Below are positions 1-8,132 of a stretch of 64,000 nt of DNA, one piece after another. The notes beneath the pieces were generated by a model. It made no database searches. It saw only the letters and a list, made by a program, of their open reading frames with translations, and was not told the DNA's origin. Source of the DNA: an uncultured Geobacteraceae bacterium (lineage in GTDB: Bacteria > Desulfobacterota > Desulfuromonadia > Geobacterales > Pseudopelobacteraceae); contig CAIQWT010000061.1 in assembly GCA_903875605.1 (NCBI GenBank), positions 1 to 64,000 of the forward strand, given 5' to 3'. The position numbers and the translations under genes are program-made. Position 1 is the first letter of the stretch. The number at the start of each line of letters is the position of its first letter.

Positions 1-70
1 CGGAAGTTAAGCCCCTCAGGGCCGATGATACTGCACGGGTAGCTGTGTGGGAAAGTAGGTCGCCGCCGGG
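1..70 (+). rRNA. rrf: 5S ribosomal RNA, 3' part (5' end outside window)
   Basis: The first 70 bases read as the 3' half of a bacterial 5S rRNA, with the typical GAAGTTAAGCCCCTC segment near the start and a GTAGGTCGCCGCCGGG 3' end. The 5' half lies before the window, so the window opens at the end of an rRNA operon transcribed on this strand. An intrinsic terminator follows directly. Confidence 0.93.
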
Positions 71-80
71 AATTAAAAAC

Positions 81-118
81 AAACGCCCCGTAACCAGAAA
101 TGGATACGGGGCGTTTCT
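81..118 (+). terminator. Intrinsic terminator of the rRNA operon
   Basis: A 12-bp perfect stem (AAACGCCCCGTA at 81-92 with TACGGGGCGTTT at 105-116) closes a 12-nt loop and is followed by a short T-rich stretch. It lies 11 nt after the end of 5S rRNA, where an rrn terminator is expected. Confidence 0.85.
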
Positions 119-249
119 GCGTTTAAAGATAAACTCAATGAAGGTATAAGTAACAAAACCAAAGTAGTTTATGGACTTTTTTATTGTCAGTTGTCAATGC
201 TTCTGCTACTTATCTCCGGAAGTTATTATATGTTCAGGTAGGTTTTTAA

Positions 250-1176
250 ATGATTGATTCATGGATTGAAATTGCGTGTGATGTTCCGGAAACATATGCT
301 GAAGTTGTTGCTGATTTGTTAACATGCGTGTCAGGCAACGGTGTTTGTGTCGATAACCAAAATGTTGATGCATTCTCTACAAGTGAAATCCCGGTTTCTG
401 AGCGAGTCGTTATAAAGGCCTATCTGTCAGCTGATTTAGATCCAGCGCAGATCATGCTAGAAATTGAAAAATTTATTTCAGAGTTATCCTTCCTACACCC
501 TGATGAAAAATTTGCTCAGCCCAAGCTGTCCGCTGTAAATGCCGAAGATTGGAGCAGCAGCTGGAAGGTTCATTTCAAACCACTTCGCGTTGGAAAACAT
601 CTTCTTATTGTACCAACATGGGAGGAATCTCCTCAGTTGCCTGGTGATCTTGTCCTGAGAATTGATCCAGGAATGGCTTTCGGGACCGGTGGTCACGAAA
701 CTACCCGTCTCTGTCTTGAACTACTCGAAAGCATCATGGAAAGTAACAAAGGAATAGGATCTTCGCTTCTTGATCTAGGCACCGGTTCCGGTATTCTTGC
801 CATGGCTGCCAGTTTGCTCGGTGCTGGCCGTATTCTTGCCCTTGATATAGACCCTGATGCCGTAGATGTTGCACAAGAAAATTGTGCGCTTAATGAACTC
901 ACTGCTAAAATCGAGTGCGGGACAACTCCTCTGGAAGCGTTGACGGAAAGATTTGACATAATTCTCGCAAATATACTTGCCGAGGAGTTAGTCCGACTGG
1001 CTCCTTACTTGATAGAACGGCTCAATCCTGGTGGCTCATTAATACTTTCCGGTATCCTTGCAGAAAAAGAAGTAATTGTGCGGCAGGGTTTTGAATCTAT
1101 GGATCTTAATTACTCTAATACGCTCTCTGACGGCGAGTGGGTTGCCATGCTGTATCGGCATAATGTCATATTATGA
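250..1176 (+). CDS. prmA: Ribosomal protein L11 methyltransferase
   Basis: 308 residues, the usual PrmA length. PrmA trimethylates lysines and the N-terminus of ribosomal protein L11 using S-adenosylmethionine, in the cytoplasm. The N-terminal half is the L11-recognition region. The catalytic half holds the family signature DPGMAFGTGGHETT at about residues 138-151, the SAM-binding loop LDLGTGSG near 174 and the NILAEEL motif near 240. The start is ATG at 250 after a GGTAGGT stretch. Its stop overlaps the start of rsmE by 4 nt (ATGA), so the two rRNA/r-protein methylases are translationally coupled, a common pairing in bacteria. Confidence 0.96.
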   Translation: MIDSWIEIACDVPETYAEVVADLLTCVSGNGVCVDNQNVDAFSTSEIPVSERVVIKAYLSADLDPAQIMLEIEKFISELSFLHPDEKFAQPKLSAVNAEDWSSSWKVHFKPLRVGKHLLIVPTWEESPQLPGDLVLRIDPGMAFGTGGHETTRLCLELLESIMESNKGIGSSLLDLGTGSGILAMAASLLGAGRILALDIDPDAVDVAQENCALNELTAKIECGTTPLEALTERFDIILANILAEELVRLAPYLIERLNPGGSLILSGILAEKEVIVRQGFESMDLNYSNTLSDGEWVAMLYRHNVIL

Positions 1177-1919
1177 GTGCCCGCCGTTTTATGATAAATT
1201 CGCGCACGATCCGAGATGGTTATGCCTCTTTCGATGGCGATATTTATAATCACATGATTCGCGTACTACGTCTCGGAACAGGTGATACGGTACAGTTAGC
1301 GGATGAGAAAGGAGTTGTTTATTTCGGAATTATCAATCAGGTCGCTAAAGAATGGGTAGCTGTAAAAATAACAACTTCCAGTCTTGCAACTGATAATGAC
1401 TCCACTGCACCACGCATCACTATTTGTCAGGCTCTCCCCAAAGGCGATAAAATTGATCTTATCCTGCAAAAAGGGACTGAACTCGGTGCTCATGATTTTC
1501 TTCTTTTTGGTGGCAGGCGCTCAGTTGCAAAAATACGTGAAGATCAGCAAGTCAGTAAGCTGGAGCGCTGGGGTCGCATAACTTCGGAGGCGGCCCGACA
1601 AAGCGGGCGATTAGATATCCCATCCGTTACCTGGAAGTCGTCTGCTGTTGAAGCAGCAAATGATGCTGGACAGGAACTTCGCCTCATCCTTTGGGAGGGT
1701 GAACGTGAAAATACACTTAAAGACACTCTTTCTTCAATAGATAAACCCTCATCAGTTATTGTCGCTATTGGTCCGGAAGGTGGCTTTGATCCTCTTGAAG
1801 TACGACATTTTTCGCAGTTCGGTTTTCAACCGGTTTCTCTCGGCTCCAGGATACTGAGGACTGAAACGGCAAGTATTGCTATTCTCTCTATAATGCAGTA
1901 TATATGGGGCGAAATGTGA
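1173..1919 (+). CDS. rsmE: 16S rRNA (uracil1498-N3)-methyltransferase
   Basis: 248 residues, matching RsmE, the SPOUT-class (knotted) methyltransferase that makes m3U1498 in the decoding region of 16S rRNA. The N-terminal PUA-like part is followed by the SPOUT domain. Its signature motifs are visible: QALPKGDKIDLILQKGTELG near residues 88-107, IGPEGGF near 199-205 and LGSRILRTETA near 224-234. The start overlaps prmA by 4 nt. The following zinc-ribbon gene begins 24 nt after the stop, so this is probably one transcript. Confidence 0.96.
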   Translation: MSARRFMINSRTIRDGYASFDGDIYNHMIRVLRLGTGDTVQLADEKGVVYFGIINQVAKEWVAVKITTSSLATDNDSTAPRITICQALPKGDKIDLILQKGTELGAHDFLLFGGRRSVAKIREDQQVSKLERWGRITSEAARQSGRLDIPSVTWKSSAVEAANDAGQELRLILWEGERENTLKDTLSSIDKPSSVIVAIGPEGGFDPLEVRHFSQFGFQPVSLGSRILRTETASIAILSIMQYIWGEM

Positions 1920-1943
1920 TAGTTGGCAGTTAAGGAGCCGCAA

Positions 1944-2501
1944 ATGAAATGCCCCAAGTGCGGATATAATAGCTTTGAATATTACGACAACTGTATAAAG
2001 TGTTCTAACGACTTGACCGGTTATAAACATACATATTCAATTACGTCCCTTGTTCTTCCTCTAATAGCGAAAGAATCAATGGCAGCTGAACTTCTCTCAG
2101 CTGAGAATGTTTCTGACAGTAACAAAGATGCGTTAGAATCGCATGAAGATATATTCTCCTTTGACCTCCCCGAGGATTCCTTAACAGCTCCGGTATTACA
2201 CAATGATAACCCATTTGACTTTGATGATCCTTTGCCGGAAATAAATAATAAAAAAAATCAGCAACAAGAAGATGACGTATTTGCCGACCTTCTTGAGTCT
2301 ACCTCACAAGTTGAGACTTCACCTTTAGATACAGTAACAGTTGTTACTAAAAATAAGGAAGCACCTTCTGTTCCGGGGGAATTCGATATGGAGAATTTCT
2401 CCTGGGATGACTCACCCGCCGCAGTGACGCCATCCGGAAGCAAAACGGATGATGATTTTGACTCACTTTTTGGCGACACCAACGGCAGTGCAAAAAAATA
2501 A
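1944..2501 (+). CDS. Conserved hypothetical protein with N-terminal zinc ribbon
   Basis: 185 residues. The only recognisable part is an N-terminal zinc ribbon with two Cys-x2-Cys knuckles (CPKC and CIKC) in the first 25 residues. The rest is acidic and low in complexity, rich in Asp, Ser and Pro, and looks disordered. A TTG at 1923 in frame would add 7 residues, but AAGGAG at 1932-1937 sits 6 nt before the ATG at 1944, so the ATG is preferred. Similar zinc-ribbon-plus-disordered-tail proteins occur near methylase genes in Geobacter-type genomes (from memory). Function is not known. A terminator follows. Confidence 0.75.
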   Translation: MKCPKCGYNSFEYYDNCIKCSNDLTGYKHTYSITSLVLPLIAKESMAAELLSAENVSDSNKDALESHEDIFSFDLPEDSLTAPVLHNDNPFDFDDPLPEINNKKNQQQEDDVFADLLESTSQVETSPLDTVTVVTKNKEAPSVPGEFDMENFSWDDSPAAVTPSGSKTDDDFDSLFGDTNGSAKK

Positions 2502-2530
2502 ATCGCACTTCATCGTATAGTTTGTTTCAA

Positions 2531-2557
2531 AAGAGCGGTTTGTCCGCTCTTTTTTTA
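2531..2557 (+). terminator. Intrinsic terminator after the prmA-rsmE-zinc ribbon unit
   Basis: An 8-bp stem (AAGAGCGG at 2531-2538 with CCGCTCTT at 2544-2551) closes a 5-nt loop and runs into a 7-nt T tract (2550-2556). It ends 17 nt before the mutL ATG and separates the two transcription units. Confidence 0.85.
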
Positions 2558-2573
2558 TGGAAATGGAGTTGCC

Positions 2574-4394
2574 ATGTCTCAGCGTATAACAATTTTGCCG
2601 GAAACCCTTACCAACAAGATAGCCGCCGGTGAAGTTGTCGAAAGACCCGCTTCAGTTATTAAGGAACTGATTGAAAACGCACTTGACGCCGGAGCTACAG
2701 ATATCTCAGTGGAGATCACAGCCGGTGGTCGGCGTCGTATTCGTGTTTCTGATAATGGTCACGGCATGTCACGCGAAGATGCCCTGCTTTCGCTTGAGCG
2801 CCACGCCACCAGTAAAATAAAGATAGACAGTGATCTGGAAAATATACTGACACTTGGTTTTAGAGGTGAAGCACTCCCGTCAATCGCTTCAGTATCGCGT
2901 TTTTCGCTCGCGACCCGAGAGCCCGCATCTGCTGAAGGAACCGAGATCATCCTTGAGGGAGGGCGCGTACGGGACGTAAGGGCCTGTGGTATGGCTCCGG
3001 GAACTGTTATCAGTGTTGAACAAATTTTTTTCAATCTGCCGGCCAGACTTAAATTCATGAAGAGTGCCGAGACTGAAGCCGCTCATGTTGCCGATGTCGT
3101 CGCTCGAATGGCCGTTTCCCGGCCTGATGTCGCCTTCTCTTGTATCAGTGATGACAGGGAATTGCTAAAGCAGCAGCGTAGCGATTTACAGCGCCGTCTG
3201 GCGCAGGTAGTCGGTAAGGATAGTTCTCTGCACCTGTTTCCTTTGGCAGCAGATGACACGTATATCTCCATTACCGGATTCATCTCCGCTCCTCCATTAA
3301 TACGGTCAGGTACTCAGGCTATCTATACTTTTATAAATGGCCGCTTTATTCGGGATAAGGTCGTGCAGCATGCGATCATGCAGGCGTATCGAGGTGTTAT
3401 AGATCGTGGACGCTATCCGGTTGTTGCCCTGTTTATTGTACTCCCTCCTGGCGAAGTTGATGTCAATGTGCATCCTACAAAGCACGAAGTCCGCTTCAGG
3501 CGCCAATCTGCCGTGCATGATGCTATACAGGCGGCTATTGAAGAGGTACTGAGCAAATCACCATGGTTGACAACACCAATAATAGCTGGTGTGGCTCCGA
3601 AAGAGTTTCCCGCACAGGCTTATCGGGAAAGGATTGCCGCTGCGGCGCAGACCTCACTGGCAATGCAGCCGCAAACTCCGCATCAAAGCTTATCGCCTCA
3701 GCAGTACAGCACAGCCTCAGTGATAAAAACTGTAACGCCGGAGCGTTCGGCAACTATCAATGAGACAGCCCAGCAGTTTCGTCCTGACCTGGCACAATCT
3801 GAGGATAATGGCTACTTTTCGTCGCTTGCGATCATCGGGCAGTTCCACAGCGAATATATACTCTGTCAGTCAGGTTCTGAACTGGTAATAATAGACCAGC
3901 ACGCTGCCAGTGAACGTGTAGCTTATCAGCTTCTCAAGCAGCAATGCCAGTCAGGCGGGATTGAGTCTCAACGCCTGCTATTTCCTGAAACTATAGAACT
4001 CTCATTCAGTGAGGTGGCAGTGGCTGTCAGGTTTTGTTCAGATTTGGCAGGAATCGGTTTTGAGCTGGAACCTTTTGGCGGCACAACACTATTGGTATCA
4101 GCTGCTCCCCGCCTGGTTGCCCGGAAAACCCCTGTTATTCTTATTCGCGATTTACTTTCAGATCTGGAAAAATTCGGCACAAGTGCTGCCTTCAATGATG
4201 TCCTAGACAGTCTGCTTTCCCGCATAGCCTGCCACTCAGTAATCCGTGGCATGCACCTATTGGAACAGCGGCAGATAAGGGAACTACTTCAGCGCATGGA
4301 CAATACGGACTTTGCCGCCAGTTGTCCCCACGGCCGCCCGGTGTCACATGTTGTAACATTGATTGAATTACAGAAAATATTCAAACGGACATGA
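2574..4394 (+). CDS. mutL: DNA mismatch repair protein MutL
   Basis: 606 residues. MutL couples MutS mismatch recognition to strand cleavage. The N-terminal GHKL ATPase has all its motifs: IAAGEVVERPASVIKELIEN from residue 17, DNGHGM near 60 and GFRGEAL near 98. A Pro/Ser/Gln-rich linker spans about residues 340-410. The C-terminal domain carries an endonuclease-type region: the DQHA motif starts at residue 441, and ACH and CPHGRP motifs follow. In the metal-binding DQHA-x2-E-x4-E motif the last Glu is Gln452 here. The gene starts mutL-miaA-hfq, and its stop overlaps miaA by 4 nt. Confidence 0.97.
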   Translation: MSQRITILPETLTNKIAAGEVVERPASVIKELIENALDAGATDISVEITAGGRRRIRVSDNGHGMSREDALLSLERHATSKIKIDSDLENILTLGFRGEALPSIASVSRFSLATREPASAEGTEIILEGGRVRDVRACGMAPGTVISVEQIFFNLPARLKFMKSAETEAAHVADVVARMAVSRPDVAFSCISDDRELLKQQRSDLQRRLAQVVGKDSSLHLFPLAADDTYISITGFISAPPLIRSGTQAIYTFINGRFIRDKVVQHAIMQAYRGVIDRGRYPVVALFIVLPPGEVDVNVHPTKHEVRFRRQSAVHDAIQAAIEEVLSKSPWLTTPIIAGVAPKEFPAQAYRERIAAAAQTSLAMQPQTPHQSLSPQQYSTASVIKTVTPERSATINETAQQFRPDLAQSEDNGYFSSLAIIGQFHSEYILCQSGSELVIIDQHAASERVAYQLLKQQCQSGGIESQRLLFPETIELSFSEVAVAVRFCSDLAGIGFELEPFGGTTLLVSAAPRLVARKTPVILIRDLLSDLEKFGTSAAFNDVLDSLLSRIACHSVIRGMHLLEQRQIRELLQRMDNTDFAASCPHGRPVSHVVTLIELQKIFKRT

Positions 4395-5308
4395 ACTCCT
4401 CCAAACTGCTTATCATTAGCGGCCCGACCGCTTCCGGTAAAAGTGAGCTGGCCCTGCGATTAGCTCATACTTTAGATGCTGAGATCATCAATGCTGATTC
4501 GATGCAGATCTACCGTGGTCTCGACATTGGTACTGCCAAGCCCACACCGGAAGAGCAGCGAGAAATACGCCATCATCTGATTGACATCGTAGATCCGGAT
4601 CAACCTTTTTCCGCAGCTGACTTTGCAGATGCCGCTGACGTCGCAATCGCCGATATTCAGCGCCGTGGGAAGCGGGTGATTATCGCCGGTGGCACTGGTC
4701 TTTACATTCGGGCTTTAGTAAAAGGCCTCGTTGCCTCACCCAGTGGGGCGGGAGAGCTTCGCCAATTATTGCAGAATGAAGCTGACATGGTTGGTAATGA
4801 AGCAATGCTTGAGCGGCTGAGACTGGTTGATCCTGAACTTGCTGCAGGACTGCACCCGAACAACCTGGTGCGGATCATTCGGGCACTGGAAGTGTTTCAG
4901 TTAACCGGAATACCCTTGTCGCGCTATCAGCAGGAACATGCCTTCGCCACGCCACGCTATGATACGCTTCAAATCGCTATTACAGTCGATCGTTCTCTGT
5001 TGTACCAACGGATAGATGAACGAGTTGAGCGGATGCTTGCAGAAGGTTTACTCGATGAAGTCAGAGCCCTGCTGGTCTCAGGGTGTGATCGCAATTTCAA
5101 ATCGCTGCGTTCGATTGGTTATAAGGAAGCGGCGGCCCATCTCTGCGGTGAACTTTCCTTTGCAGAAACCGCCCGTCTGATCAAGCGCGATACGCGTCAT
5201 TATGCCAAGCGTCAACTTACGTGGTTCATGGCCGATAAGGATATATTGTGGTTTGAATATCCCGAGAACTTTGCTACAATACTTCAACATGTAATTGATT
5301 TTATTTGA
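4391..5308 (+). CDS. miaA: tRNA dimethylallyltransferase
   Basis: 305 residues, standard length. MiaA transfers the dimethylallyl group from DMAPP to A37 of tRNAs reading UNN codons. The P-loop-like GPTASGKS is at about residues 10-17, followed by the DSMQIYRGLDIGTAKP substrate motif (about 36-51) and GGTGLYIRAL near 100. The later FKSLRSIGYKE and AKRQLTWF segments are also family hallmarks. It overlaps mutL by 4 nt and is followed 20 nt later by hfq, the classical mutL-miaA-hfq order. Confidence 0.97.
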   Translation: MNSSKLLIISGPTASGKSELALRLAHTLDAEIINADSMQIYRGLDIGTAKPTPEEQREIRHHLIDIVDPDQPFSAADFADAADVAIADIQRRGKRVIIAGGTGLYIRALVKGLVASPSGAGELRQLLQNEADMVGNEAMLERLRLVDPELAAGLHPNNLVRIIRALEVFQLTGIPLSRYQQEHAFATPRYDTLQIAITVDRSLLYQRIDERVERMLAEGLLDEVRALLVSGCDRNFKSLRSIGYKEAAAHLCGELSFAETARLIKRDTRHYAKRQLTWFMADKDILWFEYPENFATILQHVIDFI

Positions 5309-5328
5309 ACTACGGAGACTAAAATACT

Positions 5329-5553
5329 ATGTCAAAGGCACCTTTCAATATTCAGGATCAGTACCTCAACCAGGGGCGCAAAGAACGGGTACGTGTTTCA
5401 GTTGTTATGATGTCGGGTGATAAACTTGAAGGGCTGATAAAATCTTTTGATAATTTCTCGGTGTTGCTTGATTGCGGCGGTGATATGCTTATTTACAAGC
5501 ATGCTATTTCAACAATCACATCTGCAGACGGTTCTTTCCGGCTGCACCAGTAA
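5329..5553 (+). CDS. hfq: RNA chaperone Hfq
   Basis: 74 residues, a minimal Hfq without a long C-terminal tail. Hfq forms a hexameric ring that pairs small RNAs with mRNAs. Both Sm motifs are visible: the N-terminal QDQYLNQ segment that lines the proximal face, the Sm1 strand region with [10 protein letters not shown], and the Sm2 motif YKHAIST that binds uridines. ATG at 5329 follows a CGGAG at 5312-5316. The gene closes the mutL-miaA-hfq unit and precedes an AI-2E permease by 55 nt. Confidence 0.97.
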   Translation: MSKAPFNIQDQYLNQGRKERVRVSVVMMSGDKLEGLIKSFDNFSVLLDCGGDMLIYKHAISTITSADGSFRLHQ

Positions 5554-5562
5554 CCAGTCGCT

Positions 5563-5592
5563 ACCCCTCTCAGCCTGTCAGGCGAGGGGGGC
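5563..5592 (+). other. GC-rich hairpin in the hfq-permease gap
   Basis: ACCCCTC and GAGGGGGG flank a 14-nt loop between hfq and the permease gene. There is no T run after it, so it is more likely a processing or attenuating hairpin than a full terminator. It lies about 17 nt before the permease start and could affect that gene's translation. Confidence 0.4.
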
Positions 5593-5608
5593 TTGTCGAA
5601 CGCTACCT

Positions 5609-6682
5609 ATGTCAATAAACACAAAAATCCTTCTCGGCGTCGCATTTCTGCTTTTTACCGGCACGACCGCACTTCTTTACTTCTCTTCAGATGTTTTCCT
5701 GCCGCTGTTCATTGCCTTTGCGCTAGCCTACATACTCAACCCGGCGGTCGAATTTATGGAGCGCAGGGGAATTAAGCGTTCGTACGGTATTATAGCCGTA
5801 TTTTGTCTGGCGATCATCTTATGCGGTGGTTTCGCCGTTTTTTTTGCGGTCTCTATCACGGGCGAGTTTTCAAATATGCAGCTCAATCTCCCGGCATACG
5901 TCCAGCACCTTTACGAAATCACTCCGGCAGCTGTCAAAGAATATCTTGGCGTTGAAACACCCGATAAGCTCTTCCTGCGGGTTAACGAACTGCTGCAGCA
6001 GGCCCGCAGTGCAGCCCCTGATCTGCTTAAGCCGCTGCTGTTGATGTTGCAAAAGGCCCTTACATCAACGCTGGGCGTAATCCTTGCTCTGCTTGGGTAT
6101 CTGATTATACCGGTCTATCTTTTTTATCTGCTGTTCGACCTGCCTCAGCTCAAAGCTTTCATCGAATCATATATCCCGGAACGCTTTTGCCCTGTATATC
6201 GAAAAAAGCTGTCTGAAGTCGATGCTGTGTTATCCGGCTTTGTTCGTGGCCAGTTATCGGTCTGCGCTATTCTGGCGCTCCTCTACAGCGCCGGACTATA
6301 CCTCATCGGAATCGATCTTGCCATTGCCATCGGTACGCTGGCCGGCATTACCTTCATCATACCATACGTCGGGACGATTCTCGGTATCGGTCTCTCGGTT
6401 GCCATGGCGCTGCTGAAATTCAATGACATTATTCATCCGCTGCTCTGCCTGGGGTGGTTCGGGTTGGTACAGTTGCTTGAAGGGACTGTTATCACCCCCA
6501 AAATTGTTGGCGACACCGTTGGTCTTCACCCACTGGTTGCCATTGTTGCTCTGCTGATCGGCGGCCAGTTATTCGGGATTTTCGGCATGTTGCTTGCGGT
6601 GCCGGTCACTGCGGTGCTGCAGGTTTTTCTCAATTCTCTGGCAGAGTTCTACCGCACCTCAGAATTTTATCGGGAGGGGTGA
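5609..6682 (+). CDS. AI-2E family transporter (PerM/YdiK-like membrane protein)
   Basis: 357 residues from the ATG at 5609. The same frame opens earlier inside hfq, but that part overlaps hfq and does not look like protein of this family. The protein has two N-terminal membrane helices (about residues 5-45), another near 60-80, a soluble amphipathic middle part, and a block of helices from about 140 on. The C-terminal GTIL, PKIVGD and GLHPLVAI segments are typical of the family. Members export small molecules or Na+/H+ (TqsA, PerM). The substrate cannot be read here. Its TGA overlaps the next gene's ATG by 1 nt. Confidence 0.85.
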   Translation: MSINTKILLGVAFLLFTGTTALLYFSSDVFLPLFIAFALAYILNPAVEFMERRGIKRSYGIIAVFCLAIILCGGFAVFFAVSITGEFSNMQLNLPAYVQHLYEITPAAVKEYLGVETPDKLFLRVNELLQQARSAAPDLLKPLLLMLQKALTSTLGVILALLGYLIIPVYLFYLLFDLPQLKAFIESYIPERFCPVYRKKLSEVDAVLSGFVRGQLSVCAILALLYSAGLYLIGIDLAIAIGTLAGITFIIPYVGTILGIGLSVAMALLKFNDIIHPLLCLGWFGLVQLLEGTVITPKIVGDTVGLHPLVAIVALLIGGQLFGIFGMLLAVPVTAVLQVFLNSLAEFYRTSEFYREG

Positions 6683-7995
6683 TGACCGGCCTCCAGATTG
6701 ATGCTGTTGCCGTTGGATCTATTGCTGACGGTATGGAAGTAGAGGCCGGCGACCGTTTGCTCGCTGTCAACGGGCAACCGATGCGCGATCTGATCGATTA
6801 CAGCTATTTCACAGCCTCTGAAGAAGAGTTGTTGCTGGAGATTGAAAAGCCGGATGGTGAGTTGTGGGAATTGGAGATTGAGCGTGAGGCAGGAGAATCA
6901 CTAGGGCTCACTTTTTCCGCCACGCCTCCGGCACGCTGCGCCAATAACTGCGTTTTCTGCTTTGTTCATCAATTACCTAAAGGTCTCCGCAAACCACTTT
7001 ACGTCAAAGATGAAGATTATAGACTCTCCTTTTTAAACGGCAACTACGTCACTCTTGCCAATCTTAAAGTGTCAGCGCTGAAACGCATCATTGCCCAGCA
7101 TCTTTCTCCCCTTTATATTTCAGTTCATGCGACCAATCCGGAGTTACGGGAGCGTCTACTCGGCAAGGCCGGCATTCCGGACATCCTGGGACAACTACAG
7201 CAGCTGGCCGCTGCCGGGATTGTCATGCATACTCAGGTAGTTCTCTGTCCAGGGCTGAATGACGGAGAAGAGCTGCGGCGCACAGTGAGTGAAATGGCGT
7301 CTTTCTTCCCGGCAGTGCAATCGCTGGCTGTCGTGCCGCTTGGCCTTACGGACCATCGCTCAAAACTGCCTCAGTTAACGCCAGTGGCCGTAGAATATGC
7401 ACGGGAGTTTATCGCTATCTGGCAGCCACAGGCGGAGGCACTGCGAAAAAAGCTGCACCAGCCTTTTCTGTTTCTGGCAGATGAGTTTTTCCTCAAGGCC
7501 AACCACACGTTTCCATCCATAAGAGAATACGGCGATTTCCCGCAGATCGAAAACGGCGTTGGCATGGTACCGCTCTTCATCAGGGAAGCCGCACGGATCT
7601 TGAAGAGAATACGGCCTCTACAGATGTTTCGGGTAACAGTTGTTACCGGTGTTTCGTCATTTGGATTTGTGCGGGATTTTATTGAACAGCTGGCCATCAA
7701 AAGTGGCGTCGACATCGTTCCGCTTGCTGTTGAAAGTAAACTTTTCGGCCCTAGCATAACAGTAAGCGGACTGATCGCCGGCAATGATATTATCGCTGCG
7801 CTGACGGGAAGTGATATCGGTTCATCACTGTTTGTGCCGGATGTGATGTTGAAAGAAGGTGAGGGCGTTTTTCTGGACGATGTATCTCTGGCTGATCTTG
7901 AACGGCGGGTCGGTTGCCCGGTGGTCGTCTTTGATTCAACTCCCGGTGGCTTCTACGCGGCGCTCCGCTCTTTTGGTAAAAAGTTGCTGCGCTAA
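6682..7995 (+). CDS. DUF512/radical SAM protein with N-terminal PDZ-like domain
   Basis: 437 residues from the ATG at 6682; a GTG three bases earlier is also possible. An N-terminal PDZ-like segment (GMEVEAGDRLLAVNGQPM, about residues 12-30) precedes a radical-SAM-type cysteine cluster, CANNCVFC (Cys-x3-Cys-x2-Cys, about 78-85), with a FVHQLPKG segment after it. The C-terminal half is the DUF512 region. The domain order (PDZ, Fe-S/SAM, DUF512) is that of a conserved family of unknown reaction found in cyanobacteria, clostridia and Geobacter-type bacteria. GGGAGGGG at 6672-6679 is a strong Shine-Dalgarno site. Confidence 0.88.
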   Translation: MTGLQIDAVAVGSIADGMEVEAGDRLLAVNGQPMRDLIDYSYFTASEEELLLEIEKPDGELWELEIEREAGESLGLTFSATPPARCANNCVFCFVHQLPKGLRKPLYVKDEDYRLSFLNGNYVTLANLKVSALKRIIAQHLSPLYISVHATNPELRERLLGKAGIPDILGQLQQLAAAGIVMHTQVVLCPGLNDGEELRRTVSEMASFFPAVQSLAVVPLGLTDHRSKLPQLTPVAVEYAREFIAIWQPQAEALRKKLHQPFLFLADEFFLKANHTFPSIREYGDFPQIENGVGMVPLFIREAARILKRIRPLQMFRVTVVTGVSSFGFVRDFIEQLAIKSGVDIVPLAVESKLFGPSITVSGLIAGNDIIAALTGSDIGSSLFVPDVMLKEGEGVFLDDVSLADLERRVGCPVVVFDSTPGGFYAALRSFGKKLLR

Positions 7996-8026
7996 AGTTT
8001 TAGTCATAATATTCATAAGTTCATAA

Positions 8027-8080
8027 AAGCCGCGTTTCAGCCAGGAAGATTTCCCTGGAGTGAAACGCGGCTCTTTTTTT
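8027..8080. terminator. Strong bidirectional terminator
   Basis: AGCCGCGTTTCA and TGAAACGCGGCT form a 12-bp stem, continued by CCAGG/CCTGG across a small internal loop. The hairpin is followed by a T run at 8073-8079 and preceded by an A run on the other side. It lies between the convergent DUF512 gene (+) and the PKD lipoprotein gene (-) and can serve both. Confidence 0.85.
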
Positions 8081-8132
8081 AGTATAAAATTATCTACTCG
8101 GTGTTTCCAGCAGTGAGGCCTTGATGTTATCC

